A stretch of DNA of 64,000 nucleotides from Polyangiaceae bacterium (lineage in GTDB: Bacteria; Myxococcota_A; Polyangia; Polyangiales; Polyangiaceae), in assembly GCA_025936045.1 (NCBI GenBank), contig JAICUB010000025.1, positions 34,088 through 98,087 on the forward strand. Direction: 5' to 3'. Every line of letters starts with the position of its first letter. The stretch's first letter is position 1. The translations under genes and the position numbers were made by a program. Of this stretch, positions 54,735-63,510 are shown piece by piece. Under the pieces are notes generated by a model that had not been told where the DNA came from, did not search any database, and was given only the letters and a program-made list of their open reading frames with translations.

Positions 54735-55715
54735 TCAACCCGCAAGGTGATCGAAGCCGCCGCCGAGCCGCACGCGCCGGCCGGCGGCGTCCTCGAGGAA
54801 CCCTCCCCTTCCCGACTCGAAGTAGCCGATGGGCCGTGCCCAGCGCGGCCGTCGCGCGGTGGGCCCAGCGGCGACGAGCGCGTAGTCTTCGCCGCCATAG
54901 AGGGCGAAAGCGAGGGGATCGCGGCCGAGCCGCTCCGCGACGCTGCCGAGCGCCAGAGGGAGCACGCGCCGCAGCTCACGTTCGTCGAGCACGAGCCGAC
55001 AGCCGCTCGCTCCGGCGAGGCGCGTGGCGTCGCCCGCGAGGCCGTCCGACACGTCGATCGCCGCGTGCGCGCGTGAGAGCAGCCCGACTCCGCGGGCCAC
55101 GAGCGCTCGGGGGCGGCGCCAGGCGTCGATGCAGCGCCGCGCTGCCACGCCGGCGCGACCGCGGCCCACACGTTCGAGCAGCGCGAAGCCGGCCGCCGCG
55201 AGTCCCACCTCGCCCACGAGCCAGCATTCGTCCCCTGGCCGCGCGCCGTCGCGGGCGAGCGTACGCCGAGCGCGACCGAGCACGGTAGTGGTCACGGAGA
55301 GCAGCGGCGCTCGCGCCACGTTGCCCCCCACGATGGGACAGCGTGCGTCGCTCGCAGCCTCGGCCTGACCGCGCGTGAGCGCCGCCAGCTCTCGCGCCGA
55401 AAAGCCGCGCGGCAGCGTGAGCGCCGACAGCGCGGCGAGCGGGGTCGCGCCCATCGCCGCCAGGTCGCTCAGGGCGGCATGGAAGGCTCGAAAACCCACG
55501 TCTTCGAGCGACAAGAGCGAACGCCGAAAATGCGTCCCCTCGACGCTCGCGTCGACGGTGACGACGAGGCGCGCGCCCGGGTTCGCGAGCACCGCCGCGT
55601 CGTCACCGATGCCGGTGAGCACGCCGCGCGCGCCTGCTCGCTCGAACTCTTGCGCGAAGAGCGCTACGGCACGCGCTTCATCGAGCGCCGGCGCCGCGCG
55701 GCGCGAGCGGCTCAT
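54735..55715 (-). CDS. thiL: Thiamine-monophosphate kinase
   Basis: Phosphorylates thiamine phosphate to thiamine pyrophosphate; 326 residues, normal. The family pattern is GIGDDAAVLANPG near residue 35, VTVDASVEGTHFR near 55, SDLAAMGATPLAALSALTLP, VGGNVARAPLLSVTTTVLG, AIDVSDGLAGDATRLA near residue 215 and ALYGGEDYAL near 265. The start overlaps the histidine kinase stop by 4 nt. No other thi gene is present; its linkage to a two-component sensor is curious. Confidence 0.93.
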   Translation of the reverse strand: MSRSRRAAPALDEARAVALFAQEFERAGARGVLTGIGDDAAVLANPGARLVVTVDASVEGTHFRRSLLSLEDVGFRAFHAALSDLAAMGATPLAALSALTLPRGFSARELAALTRGQAEAASDARCPIVGGNVARAPLLSVTTTVLGRARRTLARDGARPGDECWLVGEVGLAAAGFALLERVGRGRAGVAARRCIDAWRRPRALVARGVGLLSRAHAAIDVSDGLAGDATRLAGASGCRLVLDERELRRVLPLALGSVAERLGRDPLAFALYGGEDYALVAAGPTARRPRWARPIGYFESGRGGFLEDAAGRRVRLGGGFDHLAG

Positions 55716-57136
55716 GGCCTGAGCGTCGCGCGCTTGAGCGGGATGGCGACCACGAACGCGGTACCCTGCGGCTCGTTCGCCTCCACGTGCACGGTGCCGT
55801 CGTGCCCTTCCACCAGGCGCTTCACGATCGACAGGCCGAGCCCCGTGCCGCCCTGCTCGCGCGTGGAGCTCGAATCGACCTGATAGAACGCGTCGAACAC
55901 GCGCTGCCGCTCCGACTCGGGAATGCCGATACCCGTGTCGGCGACACGCAGCTCGACCGCCGTCCGCTGGGCGCCGAGCAACACGAGGCCCCCTTCGTCG
56001 GCGCTCCCGCCGGTGGAGAGCGAGGAGAGCCGCGCCGAAATCTTCACGCTGCCGGCCGCGGAGGTGAACTTGATGGCGTTCTCCACCAGGTTCAGGAGCA
56101 CTTGGCGGAGTCGCTCGGCGTCGGCCCAGAGCGCGGGCAGGCCGGCCTCCACCTCCGCCTGCAATGAAATGCCCTTCTTTTTCGCATGCGGGGCCATCGT
56201 CTGCGCCACGTCGCGCACGAGCGGAGCGACCTCCATCGTGGCCTTGCGCAGGCTCATCGTGCCGCTCTCGAGCTTGGAAAGGTCGAGCAAGCCCTTGATC
56301 AGGGTCAGTAGCTGCTCGCCCTTCTCACGGATGGTGGTGACGAATTCACGCTGCTCACCCGTGATCTCGCCCGCGATGCCCTCGAGCAGCATTTCGCTGT
56401 ACCCGATGATGGACGTGAGTGGGGTGCGAAGCTCGTGCGACACCGTCGCGAGGAAGTTGCTCTTCAGCCGATCGAGCTCCTTCAAGCGGTCGTACGCGAC
56501 CTGAAGCTTGTCCTGCTTCGACTGGAGCTCACGGTAGCTCTCGCGAACGGCCGCGAGGTGCATGCTGCCCGTGAGCAGCGCGCGCAGCCCGCTGAACATG
56601 ACGACGTCGAGCGCCGCGCGCGCGTGGCGAGCGAGCCTGTCCATCGAGTCGTCCGTCACGCGCGGAGCCATGGTGAGTAGCTGGCGCGCCCGGTCGAGAT
56701 CGAGCGCTGGCTCGAGCTCGAGCAGCTGCGAAGGGATGTCGCGAAGCGACGGCGGGAAATAAGGACCGATGACGAGACGGCCCACGCGACGGCCGTCGTG
56801 TTCGAGCGCCACGACGCGGTAGCGGCCGCCGCTCACGCCGTCGATGCCGGCCTGCCCCTCCGGGCCGGGATCGAGATTTTTCACCGAGCTCACCGTGCTT
56901 TCGATCGCGCTCCGCGAGTGCTTGAGGGTCGACAGATAGCTGATGAGCTCGACCGGCTGCGCAGCGTCGGCAAGCAGCTTGCCCTCGGCGTCGAACACTC
57001 GGATCCCGACGCCCGACAGGTCCGCGAAGCTCGTCGCGAGCTGCCCGAGGCTCTCCCGGTCGACGAGTTCTTCGAGCCGAGCACCGCTACCGACGGTGAG
57101 CTCGTCCACTCGATCGCGAGGCGCCGGGCTCGTCAT
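55712..57136 (-). CDS. Histidine kinase with PocR-type sensor domain
   Basis: A 474-residue soluble histidine kinase. The N-terminal 160 residues resemble the PocR sensory domain (LEELVDRESLGQLATSFADLSG, then VFDAEGKLL, and later VGRLVIGPY), which often binds small molecules. The phosphoacceptor region is SHELRTPL with His234. The ATPase has an N-box (VLLNLVENAIKF), DTGIGIP and GGTGLGLSI. There is no membrane helix and no receiver domain. The ATG at 57136 sits in the TGATG overlap with the upstream GTPase gene. The cysteine cluster common in PocR domains is absent. No response regulator is next door. Confidence 0.87.
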   Translation of the reverse strand: MTSPAPRDRVDELTVGSGARLEELVDRESLGQLATSFADLSGVGIRVFDAEGKLLADAAQPVELISYLSTLKHSRSAIESTVSSVKNLDPGPEGQAGIDGVSGGRYRVVALEHDGRRVGRLVIGPYFPPSLRDIPSQLLELEPALDLDRARQLLTMAPRVTDDSMDRLARHARAALDVVMFSGLRALLTGSMHLAAVRESYRELQSKQDKLQVAYDRLKELDRLKSNFLATVSHELRTPLTSIIGYSEMLLEGIAGEITGEQREFVTTIREKGEQLLTLIKGLLDLSKLESGTMSLRKATMEVAPLVRDVAQTMAPHAKKKGISLQAEVEAGLPALWADAERLRQVLLNLVENAIKFTSAAGSVKISARLSSLSTGGSADEGGLVLLGAQRTAVELRVADTGIGIPESERQRVFDAFYQVDSSSTREQGGTGLGLSIVKRLVEGHDGTVHVEANEPQGTAFVVAIPLKRATLRP

Positions 57137-57864
57137 CAGGGCACGGCCTCCGGCCTGAGCACTTCGAGCGCGCCGCCCACGCACGCCGACAAGAGCTCCG
57201 AGGTCGTGCGCTTCTCGCCCAGCTTTTGGGCGATGCCGTTCATGAACTCGATGGAGTCGAAACCGAATTTGCGGCCAAGATCGTGCTCGGCATCGAGCGC
57301 GCTCCAGGTGAGATGCAAAAGCCCGATGAACGACTCCACGACACCCAGGCCGCGCATGGCGACCGCGAGGTATACGGGCTCACGACCTTGTGCGCCGAGC
57401 TTGGCGATCTCCTCGTCGCTCCTGATGTCGGGCAGGTCGCGCTTGTTGAATTGGATCACGAGCGGCATCTGCCGGAGCGAGAGCCCGTGCTCACGCAGGT
57501 TGTCCTTCAAATCCATGAAGGAGTCGGTGTTCGCCTGCGTCTCGCTCACGCGCGAGTCGGCGATGAAGGCGACGCCGTCGGCGCCCTGGAGCACGAGCCG
57601 GCGCGTCGACGCATGAATCACCTGCCCGGGCACCGTGAAGACCTTGAGTCGGACGGCGAGCCCGCTCTGGGAGCGGAACGAGAGCGGCAAGAGATCGAAA
57701 AACAGCGTGCGATCGTCCTTCGTTTCGAGCGTCATCAAGCGTCCGCTCGAACCCGGCGCGGCCACGCGGTGGAGCGCCTGCAGGTTCGTCGTCTTCCCAC
57801 TCAAGGCGGGCCCGTAGTAAACGAGCTTGATCGTTAGCTCACGATTCACGAAGTCGAGCTGCAC
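57136..57864 (-). CDS. MglA-like small GTPase
   Basis: A 242-residue Ras/Arf-like GTPase of the bacterial MglA family, used in polarity and gliding by myxobacteria. The P-loop is GPALSGKT (18-25; canonical MglA is GPGLCGKT), followed by TDRTLFFD-like DRTLFFDLLP, switch TVPGQ at 77-81, and NKRD at 140-143. The C-terminal 60 residues exceed the usual ~195-residue MglA and contain a helical extension. GGAGGAG at 57871-57877, 6 nt before the GTG, fixes the start at 57864. It overlaps the histidine kinase by one base, so they are co-translated. No mglB is adjacent. Confidence 0.88.
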   Translation of the reverse strand: MQLDFVNRELTIKLVYYGPALSGKTTNLQALHRVAAPGSSGRLMTLETKDDRTLFFDLLPLSFRSQSGLAVRLKVFTVPGQVIHASTRRLVLQGADGVAFIADSRVSETQANTDSFMDLKDNLREHGLSLRQMPLVIQFNKRDLPDIRSDEEIAKLGAQGREPVYLAVAMRGLGVVESFIGLLHLTWSALDAEHDLGRKFGFDSIEFMNGIAQKLGEKRTTSELLSACVGGALEVLRPEAVP

Positions 57865-57870
57865 GGTGAC

Positions 57871-57877
57871 CTCCTCC
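57871..57877 (-). promoter_or_regulatory. Ribosome binding site of the MglA-like gene
   Basis: GGAGGAG read on the minus strand, 6 nt before the GTG at 57864, which sets the start and shows the 33-nt divergent gap to the next gene is mostly taken by this site. Confidence 0.7.
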
Positions 57878-57897
57878 GAGCCTACCACGGGCCTCCG

Positions 57898-58872
57898 ATG
57901 ACCCAAACGGCGACTCTGCTCCTGCTTCTCGCCAGAGAGCCTAGCCAACACGAGCACGCGCTGCTCGCGGACTTCGCGCGCCAAAAACGCATCACCCTCG
58001 TCGCACCCGCGCCTACACGGGTCGCGCCGTACCCCGCTTATCGGAGTGAGCTCGTGCTCGACCTCGAGGGCCGCCTCGATGAAGCGCGCACGCTCGCCTC
58101 GTCGCTCGACGAGGAGCGAGCGCTCGCGCTGCTCGCCGGCATCGAGCGCGACATCGTCGAGCACCCCGAGCTACCGCAGGCAGCGTGGCTGCTCGCCGAG
58201 CATCACCGGATCGCTGCGGACGTGCGCTCCGGCGATGCCGGCGCCGACGACCAGGCCGCCGCGCTGTCACACGCGGCGGTCGTGCTCGAGGGGCGGCGCG
58301 CTCCAGCCTTCGGTGCGAACCCCGACACCGCGGCGGCGTCCGAGCCGAGCGTGCGCGTGCGCGTGCGCGACCTCACCGCTCGCGACGACCTCGAGATCGA
58401 CGGCGAGAGCGGCGGAAGTGATCGCCGCGTGGCAGCCGGGGTGCATCAGGTGCGCGTGCTGCGCGACGGTGACCTCGTATTCGCGGGCTGGGCGCGTCTC
58501 GGGGCGGAGCCCGCAGTGACGCTCGGCCTGCCGCCCCTCGTCCCGTGCAGCGAACAGGATCTCGCGCACGTGGGCACGACGGCGAGCGCCGTCCGCCTGT
58601 CCCACCCCGTCGCGTGTCCGCATTGGTTCGTCGCTCGACCGCGAGCGGGCGGACTCGAGCTCGCGAGCTGTCAGCAGGGGACCTGCTCCGGGTTCACGCC
58701 GCTCGTCGAGCCGAAGCCTTCGCCACGCGCATTCCCCGCGTGGGCGACGGCGGCGCTCGTCGGCGCGGGAGCCGTCGCGGCGGGCGTTATTTCGCTCTGG
58801 GCTGCCGGCGGTTTCGAGCGTGAACCGACGCCCGCGCCGCGCACGGTGTTCGTCTATCGCGGGCTACGTTGA
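57898..58872 (+). CDS. Hypothetical protein with C-terminal membrane anchor
   Basis: A 324-residue protein. The N-terminus is a hydrophobic stretch and helical part. Around residue 142 there is a beta region, VRVRVRDLTARDDLEIDG and then HQVRVLRDGDLVF, that has the feel of a PEGA-like fold. Several Cys (VPCS, VACPHW, CQQGTCSG) follow. A membrane helix at about 287-305 is near the end, leaving about 20 residues outside. The gene is divergent from the MglA-like GTPase with just 33 nt between starts and converges on argH. No function can be given. Confidence 0.66.
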   Translation: MTQTATLLLLLAREPSQHEHALLADFARQKRITLVAPAPTRVAPYPAYRSELVLDLEGRLDEARTLASSLDEERALALLAGIERDIVEHPELPQAAWLLAEHHRIAADVRSGDAGADDQAAALSHAAVVLEGRRAPAFGANPDTAAASEPSVRVRVRDLTARDDLEIDGESGGSDRRVAAGVHQVRVLRDGDLVFAGWARLGAEPAVTLGLPPLVPCSEQDLAHVGTTASAVRLSHPVACPHWFVARPRAGGLELASCQQGTCSGFTPLVEPKPSPRAFPAWATAALVGAGAVAAGVISLWAAGGFEREPTPAPRTVFVYRGLR

Positions 58873-58887
58873 CGTCTCGGCCGGTCG

Positions 58888-60282
58888 TCAGCGCAGCGAA
58901 GCCGCGTTCTTCCAGCGGACGCGAGCGTCGGCGACCGCGGCCAGCACCGTTTTCTTCGCCGGACCGCCGAGCACGCTCCGCCGCTCGACCGCGAGCGCGG
59001 CGTCCAGCGCCCCCGCGCGCTCGGGCGTAGCGAGCGCTGGGTGTGCAGCCGCGAACGTCTCCTCGGGCAGCGCCAAAAGCTCGACACCGCGGCTCTCGGC
59101 CTCGCGCACGAGCGCGCCCACGACGTGGTGCGCCTCGCGAAACGGCACGCCCTTCAGCGCCAAGAGATCGGCCAGGTCGGTCGCGCACAAGTGGCCGCGC
59201 TCGAGCGCCGCCTTCATTCGCTCGGCGTCGAAGCGGCACGTCGCGAGCGCGCCCGCCAAGGCGTCGAGACACGGGAGCACGCAGTCGAACGCATCCATGA
59301 TCGGCCGCTTGTCTTCCTGCAAATCCCGGCCGTAGCCGAAGGCGAGGCCCTTCTCGAGCGCGAGTAAGCTCATGAGCGCGCCCATCCCGCGCGCGGCGCG
59401 ACCACGCACGAGCTCCGCGACGTCGGGGTTCTTTTTCTGCGGCATCATCGACGAGCTCGTCGAGAAGCCGTCGCTCAGGGCAACGAAGCCGAACTCCGAC
59501 GAAGACCAGAGCACGAGCTCCTCGCCGATGCGCGAAAGGTGCACGCCGGTGAGCGCCAGCGCCGACGCGAGCTCGATCAGGAAATCTCGACTGCCCGTCG
59601 CGTCGATGGAGTTGCGCGTGGGGCGCTCGAAGCCGAGCTCCGCGGCGACGCCGGCGCGATCGAGCGGAAAGCCGCTGCCAGCGACCGCGCCGCTGCCGAG
59701 CGGGCATTCGTTCAGGCGCGTGAGCGCGTCCGTCAGCCGTCCGCGATCACGCCACACGAGCTCCTGCCAGGCCATCAGGTGATGCGAGAGCCGGCTCGGC
59801 TGCGCGCGCTGAAGGTGCGTATACGCCGGCATCAACGTGTCAATCTCGGCCTCCGCGCGCGCGAGCAGCACGTCCGCCAGGCGACCCAGCGCCGCGAGCG
59901 TCTCTTCGGTGAGGCGCCGACAATAGAGGCGCAGATCGGTCGCGACCTGGTCGTTGCGGGAGCGCCCGGTGTGAAGCTTGCCGCCCACGGGCCCGATGAG
60001 CTCGACCAAGCGCGCCTCGACGTTCATGTGCACGTCTTCGCGATCGCGCCGGAACACGAGCTCACCGCGCTCGATCTCACCGGCAACGCGGTCGAGACCG
60101 TCGGTGATCGCGCGAGCATCACTCTCCGAAATCACGCCGGCCCGAGCGAGCCCGCGCGCGTGCGCGACGGAACCCCGGATGTCCTCGCGCCAGAGCGCGC
60201 CGTCCACGTCGACGCTGGTGTTGAGCCGTTCCATGGCGGCATCGAGCCCGTTCGGGAGCCGGCCTCCTCGTGCAATGGTCAT
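58888..60282 (-). CDS. argH: Argininosuccinate lyase
   Basis: Splits argininosuccinate to arginine and fumarate, last step of arginine synthesis; 464 residues, normal. Signature SSSMMPQKKNPDVAELVRGR near residue 285 (catalytic Ser loop), HTGRSRNDQVATDLRLYCR near residue 105, and the motif THLQRAQPSRLSHHLMAW near residue 158 in pieces. No other arg gene is present; it follows a homoserine-kinase-like gene by 64 nt on the same strand and may share its promoter. Confidence 0.95.
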   Translation of the reverse strand: MTIARGGRLPNGLDAAMERLNTSVDVDGALWREDIRGSVAHARGLARAGVISESDARAITDGLDRVAGEIERGELVFRRDREDVHMNVEARLVELIGPVGGKLHTGRSRNDQVATDLRLYCRRLTEETLAALGRLADVLLARAEAEIDTLMPAYTHLQRAQPSRLSHHLMAWQELVWRDRGRLTDALTRLNECPLGSGAVAGSGFPLDRAGVAAELGFERPTRNSIDATGSRDFLIELASALALTGVHLSRIGEELVLWSSSEFGFVALSDGFSTSSSMMPQKKNPDVAELVRGRAARGMGALMSLLALEKGLAFGYGRDLQEDKRPIMDAFDCVLPCLDALAGALATCRFDAERMKAALERGHLCATDLADLLALKGVPFREAHHVVGALVREAESRGVELLALPEETFAAAHPALATPERAGALDAALAVERRSVLGGPAKKTVLAAVADARVRWKNAASLR

Positions 60283-60346
60283 GAGGGCGCGAGCTTAACA
60301 CGCCGTCGTGGACCGGCATCGCCCCGCCGCGGTGCCTCTTTCTCGA

Positions 60347-61303
60347 TCAGATCCCGGTGAACGCCGGCGCGAGCCCGCCCCCGGCAATGGCCTCGAGTCG
60401 CGCCAAAAAGCGCCGAAAATCCCGCGCCGGGCGCGCGCCGGGCGGTGTACGTAGCTCGAAGTCCGTGATGCGTGAGGTGGCGAAACGAAGACAACCGAGC
60501 GCACCCTCGCTCGGCACGGCGGACAGCTCGGCGGCGGAAAGCGGGCGCACGCTCGCATACCCTTCCACCATCGCGCGCACGAGCGACAGCTCGAAAGCGT
60601 CGCCGTAGCACCACGCCGAAAGCGTCACGAGCAGGTCGTAAACGAGAGGACCGTGGAACGCGCTCTCGAAGTCGAGCAGGGCTGCGATCTCGCCGCCGCG
60701 CCAGAGCACGTTGTCGCGGAAGAGGTCGCCGTGCACGATACCCTTGGGCAACGCCGAATCGCGCAGCGGCACGAAGCGGTCGTAAAGGCCGCGCACGCGC
60801 GCAACGTCCGCGAGGATGTCGGCGCGTGAGGTCGTGCGCTCGACCGCGTCGAGCCGCGCGCGCATGTCCGTGGGACCGAAGCGGCCGGGGCCGAGCGGAG
60901 CGCGGCGCGAGCCCGCGAGGTGAACGCCCGCGAGCGCCCGTCCCACCTTGCGGCAGGCGTCCGCGTCGGTGCGCCGAAAACACAGAATTTCCCCCGCGAC
61001 CCACGGAAAGAGAGCGAAAGGCTTGCCGTCGCTGAGCGGCAGCGCCCCCGCCGGCATGAGCGGCTTCACGACCGGAACACCCGCGGCGGCGAGATCGGTG
61101 AGCAGCGAAAGCTCCGTGCCGGCGCCGTCGCTGCCCTGCTCTTCGTAAAGGCGTGCGAAGAGGAGCTCGCCGTCGCTCGTGCTGGCTCGGAAGTTCGAGT
61201 TCACCGAGCCGGCGACGAGCGGCTCGAGCTCGACGAGCTCCACGCCGAAGCGTCGGCCGAGCTCACGCGCGGCCTCGAGCGATAGAGCGGTAAGAAGCGC
61301 CAC
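60347..61303 (-). CDS. thrB: Homoserine kinase (ThrB type II, APH fold)
   Basis: A 318-residue aminoglycoside-phosphotransferase-fold kinase most like bacterial type-II homoserine kinase, which phosphorylates homoserine for threonine synthesis. The opening is SVNSNFRAST, then LLFARLYEEQ, the catalytic loop HGDLFRDNVLW near residue 190, and the metal motif ALLDFESAFHGPLVYDLLVT near 210. It lacks the long loops of drug-modifying APH enzymes. GTG start at 61303. A generic APH kinase is the alternative; threonine pathway genes are not in the window. Confidence 0.83.
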   Translation of the reverse strand: MALLTALSLEAARELGRRFGVELVELEPLVAGSVNSNFRASTSDGELLFARLYEEQGSDGAGTELSLLTDLAAAGVPVVKPLMPAGALPLSDGKPFALFPWVAGEILCFRRTDADACRKVGRALAGVHLAGSRRAPLGPGRFGPTDMRARLDAVERTTSRADILADVARVRGLYDRFVPLRDSALPKGIVHGDLFRDNVLWRGGEIAALLDFESAFHGPLVYDLLVTLSAWCYGDAFELSLVRAMVEGYASVRPLSAAELSAVPSEGALGCLRFATSRITDFELRTPPGARPARDFRRFLARLEAIAGGGLAPAFTGI

Positions 61304-61353
61304 GGCCGATGAGCATCCCTGCGGGCGGATCCGCGGTCAAGCCGAGCGCGTGC

Positions 61354-61974
61354 TCAGCTTTCGTCGAGGACGGCGTTCGGGAGCTCGTTTTCGTTCGCGC
61401 CGACTGGCGGAGCGATCTCGGCGAGCACGTCCGTGAGCCGGCCGAGCACGCCGACGACGCCGTCAGCAGCCCGTCCGTCGCGGACGGCGCTCACGATAGC
61501 GTCGATGTGCGCGCGCCAGCCCTCGTCGCCGAGGCGCGTGTGAATCGCCTCGTCGCCGAGGATCACGGCCCGTCGCTCGAGCTCCGAGAGCAGGATGAGC
61601 ACACCCGTATGGCCAAGGGTGCGATAGAGGCCACGGCGCGCAAAGAGGGCGAAGGCGTGCGCTTCCACCTCGCGCGCGGCGTGGCGGGGCGCGATCAGAT
61701 GTCGCTCGAGCGCACGCACACCGAAGAGCGCGAACACCGCGAAGGTAACCGCAACTTCGACGAGGAGGGCCAGGCGCGCATCGGCTGAAGGCCGCGCGTC
61801 CAAAAGGAGCACCGCCGCCAGGAGGCCGCAGGCGAACGCGACGAACGCGCGAGTCAGCCAAGGGCGCCCGCTGTGCGGCACGACCGCAACGACGACTTCC
61901 GCCGCCGTCCGCGTCTCGAGCGCGGTGATCGCCGCCTCGATGCGCTGCTTGTCGCTCGCGTCGAAGAGCGACAT
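61354..61974 (-). CDS. TPM-domain membrane protein
   Basis: A 206-residue protein with a TPM-like domain split around two membrane helices: RIEAAITALETRTAAEVVVAVVP, then helices near 42-60 and 65-88, then FARRGLYRTLGHTGVLILLSELERRAVILGDEAIHTRLG near 110-150 in pieces. TPM domains occur with LemA proteins, as here. The ATG at 61974 is chosen; it lies four bases after the stop of the next TPM gene. Cytoplasmic-membrane location; biochemical role unknown (possible phosphatase fold). Confidence 0.85.
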   Translation of the reverse strand: MSLFDASDKQRIEAAITALETRTAAEVVVAVVPHSGRPWLTRAFVAFACGLLAAVLLLDARPSADARLALLVEVAVTFAVFALFGVRALERHLIAPRHAAREVEAHAFALFARRGLYRTLGHTGVLILLSELERRAVILGDEAIHTRLGDEGWRAHIDAIVSAVRDGRAADGVVGVLGRLTDVLAEIAPPVGANENELPNAVLDES

Positions 61975-61978
61975 CGCG

Positions 61979-62746
61979 CTACCACGACCCCGAGGCGCCA
62001 CCGCCACCGAACCCGCCGCCGCCGCCCGAAAAGCCGCCGCCGCCGCCGCCCCAAGACCCGCCGCCGTAACCGCCGCCCCAATAACCGCCTCCGTACCCCC
62101 CGGGGCCGCGGGTCCCGTAGCCGCCGCGCCGGAGCCACCAGAATAGGCCCAAAATCGGCAAGAACATCACCAGCGGCCACGGCACCCCCGGACTCGGCGG
62201 AGGCGACTGCGGCGCGGGCGCACCGGGCTCCGCGTCACCGTCGGCGCCGAGCAGAGCATTCATCCCTTGCGTGATGCCGGCGGCGTAGTCACCTCGTCGA
62301 AACTCGGGGACGATGGTGTTGCGGATGATGCGCGACGAGAGCGCGTCGGTGATGTGACCCTCGAGCCCGTAGCCGACTTCGATGCGCACCTTGTGCTCGC
62401 GCTGGACGACCAAGAGTAAGAGGCCGTCGTCGACCTTGGCGTGGCCGAGCTTCCACTTCTCCACCGCGCGGATCGAAAAATCCTCGAGCGCATCACCTTC
62501 CAGCGACGGCAGCGTCAGGACCGCGAATTGGTGACCCGTTTTCGCTTCATGCGCGGCGAGCCGCGCCTCGAGGCTCTGCCGCGCCGATTCCGGAAGCACG
62601 TTCGCGTAGTCGTTCACGCGCCCGCGTAGTGCGGGCACCTCGAGCGCCCGCGCTCTGGCCGCGACGAGCAGCAGAATGAGCCCGAACCCGAGCCCGACGA
62701 CCGAGCGGAGCACACCGAGCAGGCCGCGGAGCGACGTGGGGTTCAT
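61979..62746 (-). CDS. YgcG-like TPM-domain protein
   Basis: A 255-residue secreted and membrane-anchored protein. The signal ends in ARALEVP, then a TPM domain (VNDYANVLPESARQSLEARL, VDDGLLLLVVQREHKVRIEVGYGLEGHITDALSSRIIRN, in pieces). A membrane helix near 190-206 is followed by a tail of Gly, Ser, Tyr and Trp repeats (GGGYGGGSWGGGG) typical of YgcG. It lies between the second TPM gene and the lemA gene in the order lemA-TPM-TPM. Confidence 0.9.
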   Translation of the reverse strand: MNPTSLRGLLGVLRSVVGLGFGLILLLVAARARALEVPALRGRVNDYANVLPESARQSLEARLAAHEAKTGHQFAVLTLPSLEGDALEDFSIRAVEKWKLGHAKVDDGLLLLVVQREHKVRIEVGYGLEGHITDALSSRIIRNTIVPEFRRGDYAAGITQGMNALLGADGDAEPGAPAPQSPPPSPGVPWPLVMFLPILGLFWWLRRGGYGTRGPGGYGGGYWGGGYGGGSWGGGGGGFSGGGGGFGGGGASGSW

Positions 62747-62782
62747 CGGGAATTTCCCACCGAAGCGGGGGACACCGTCCGC

Positions 62783-63415
62783 TCAGAATTTCACTTCCGG
62801 CACCTTTTCGGTCCCGGGCGCTACGGTGAATGTCGGGCGGAGCGCTTTGTGACGCAGACTCGCGCCGATGCTCGACGGGAAGCGCTCGACCGTCTTGTTG
62901 TACTCGGCGACCGAGTCGATGTACCGCTTGCGCGCGACCGTGATGCGATTCTCGGTGCCCTCGAGCTGCGACTGTAGATCGCGGAACGACTCCGTCGCCT
63001 TCAGCTCCGGGTAACGCTCGACGACGACCATCAGGCGGGAGAGCGCGCCCGTGAGGTTCTGCTGCGCCTCTTCGAACTGCTTCAGCTTGGCAGGGTCGTC
63101 GATGGTGGACTGGTCGACCTTCACGCCGGCGACCTTCGAGCGCGCCTCCACCACGCTCTCGAGCGTCGTCTTCTCGAAGTTGGCGTTGCCCTTCACCACG
63201 TTCACGAGGTTCGGGACGAGATCGCTCCGGCGCTGATACTGATTTTGCACCTCGGCCCAAGCCGCCTTCACTTCCTCATCGCGGTCGATGATGTCGTTGT
63301 AGCCGCAGCCGGCGAGCGGAAGGGCGACGACGACGGCCAAGAGCAGGGCCGAAAACGGTCGAAATAACGCCTGCCACACGCGAGACAGCGAGCCAAAAGC
63401 GGGATTTCGGGGCAT
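62783..63415 (-). CDS. LemA family lipoprotein
   Basis: A 210-residue LemA protein with a lipoprotein signal (LAGC near residue 36). The helical body is DEEVKAAWAEVQNQYQRRSDLVPNLVNVVKG, then RYPELKATESFRDLQSQLEGTENRITVARKRYIDSVAEYN, the family core. LemA proteins have no defined enzyme activity; those paired with TPM proteins are linked to envelope stress. The ATG at 63415 is chosen; an open frame continues upstream but is not protein-like. First gene of lemA-TPM-TPM. Confidence 0.9.
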   Translation of the reverse strand: MPRNPAFGSLSRVWQALFRPFSALLLAVVVALPLAGCGYNDIIDRDEEVKAAWAEVQNQYQRRSDLVPNLVNVVKGNANFEKTTLESVVEARSKVAGVKVDQSTIDDPAKLKQFEEAQQNLTGALSRLMVVVERYPELKATESFRDLQSQLEGTENRITVARKRYIDSVAEYNKTVERFPSSIGASLRHKALRPTFTVAPGTEKVPEVKF

Positions 63416-63510
63416 GGATTCAGAGCTCCGCAACCTGGTTAAGACCGCTGCCCGCGCGGCGCAAGTCGGCCGTGACGAACCGCAGCCCGGCCGACGGCCG
63501 CAGTTTCCGC

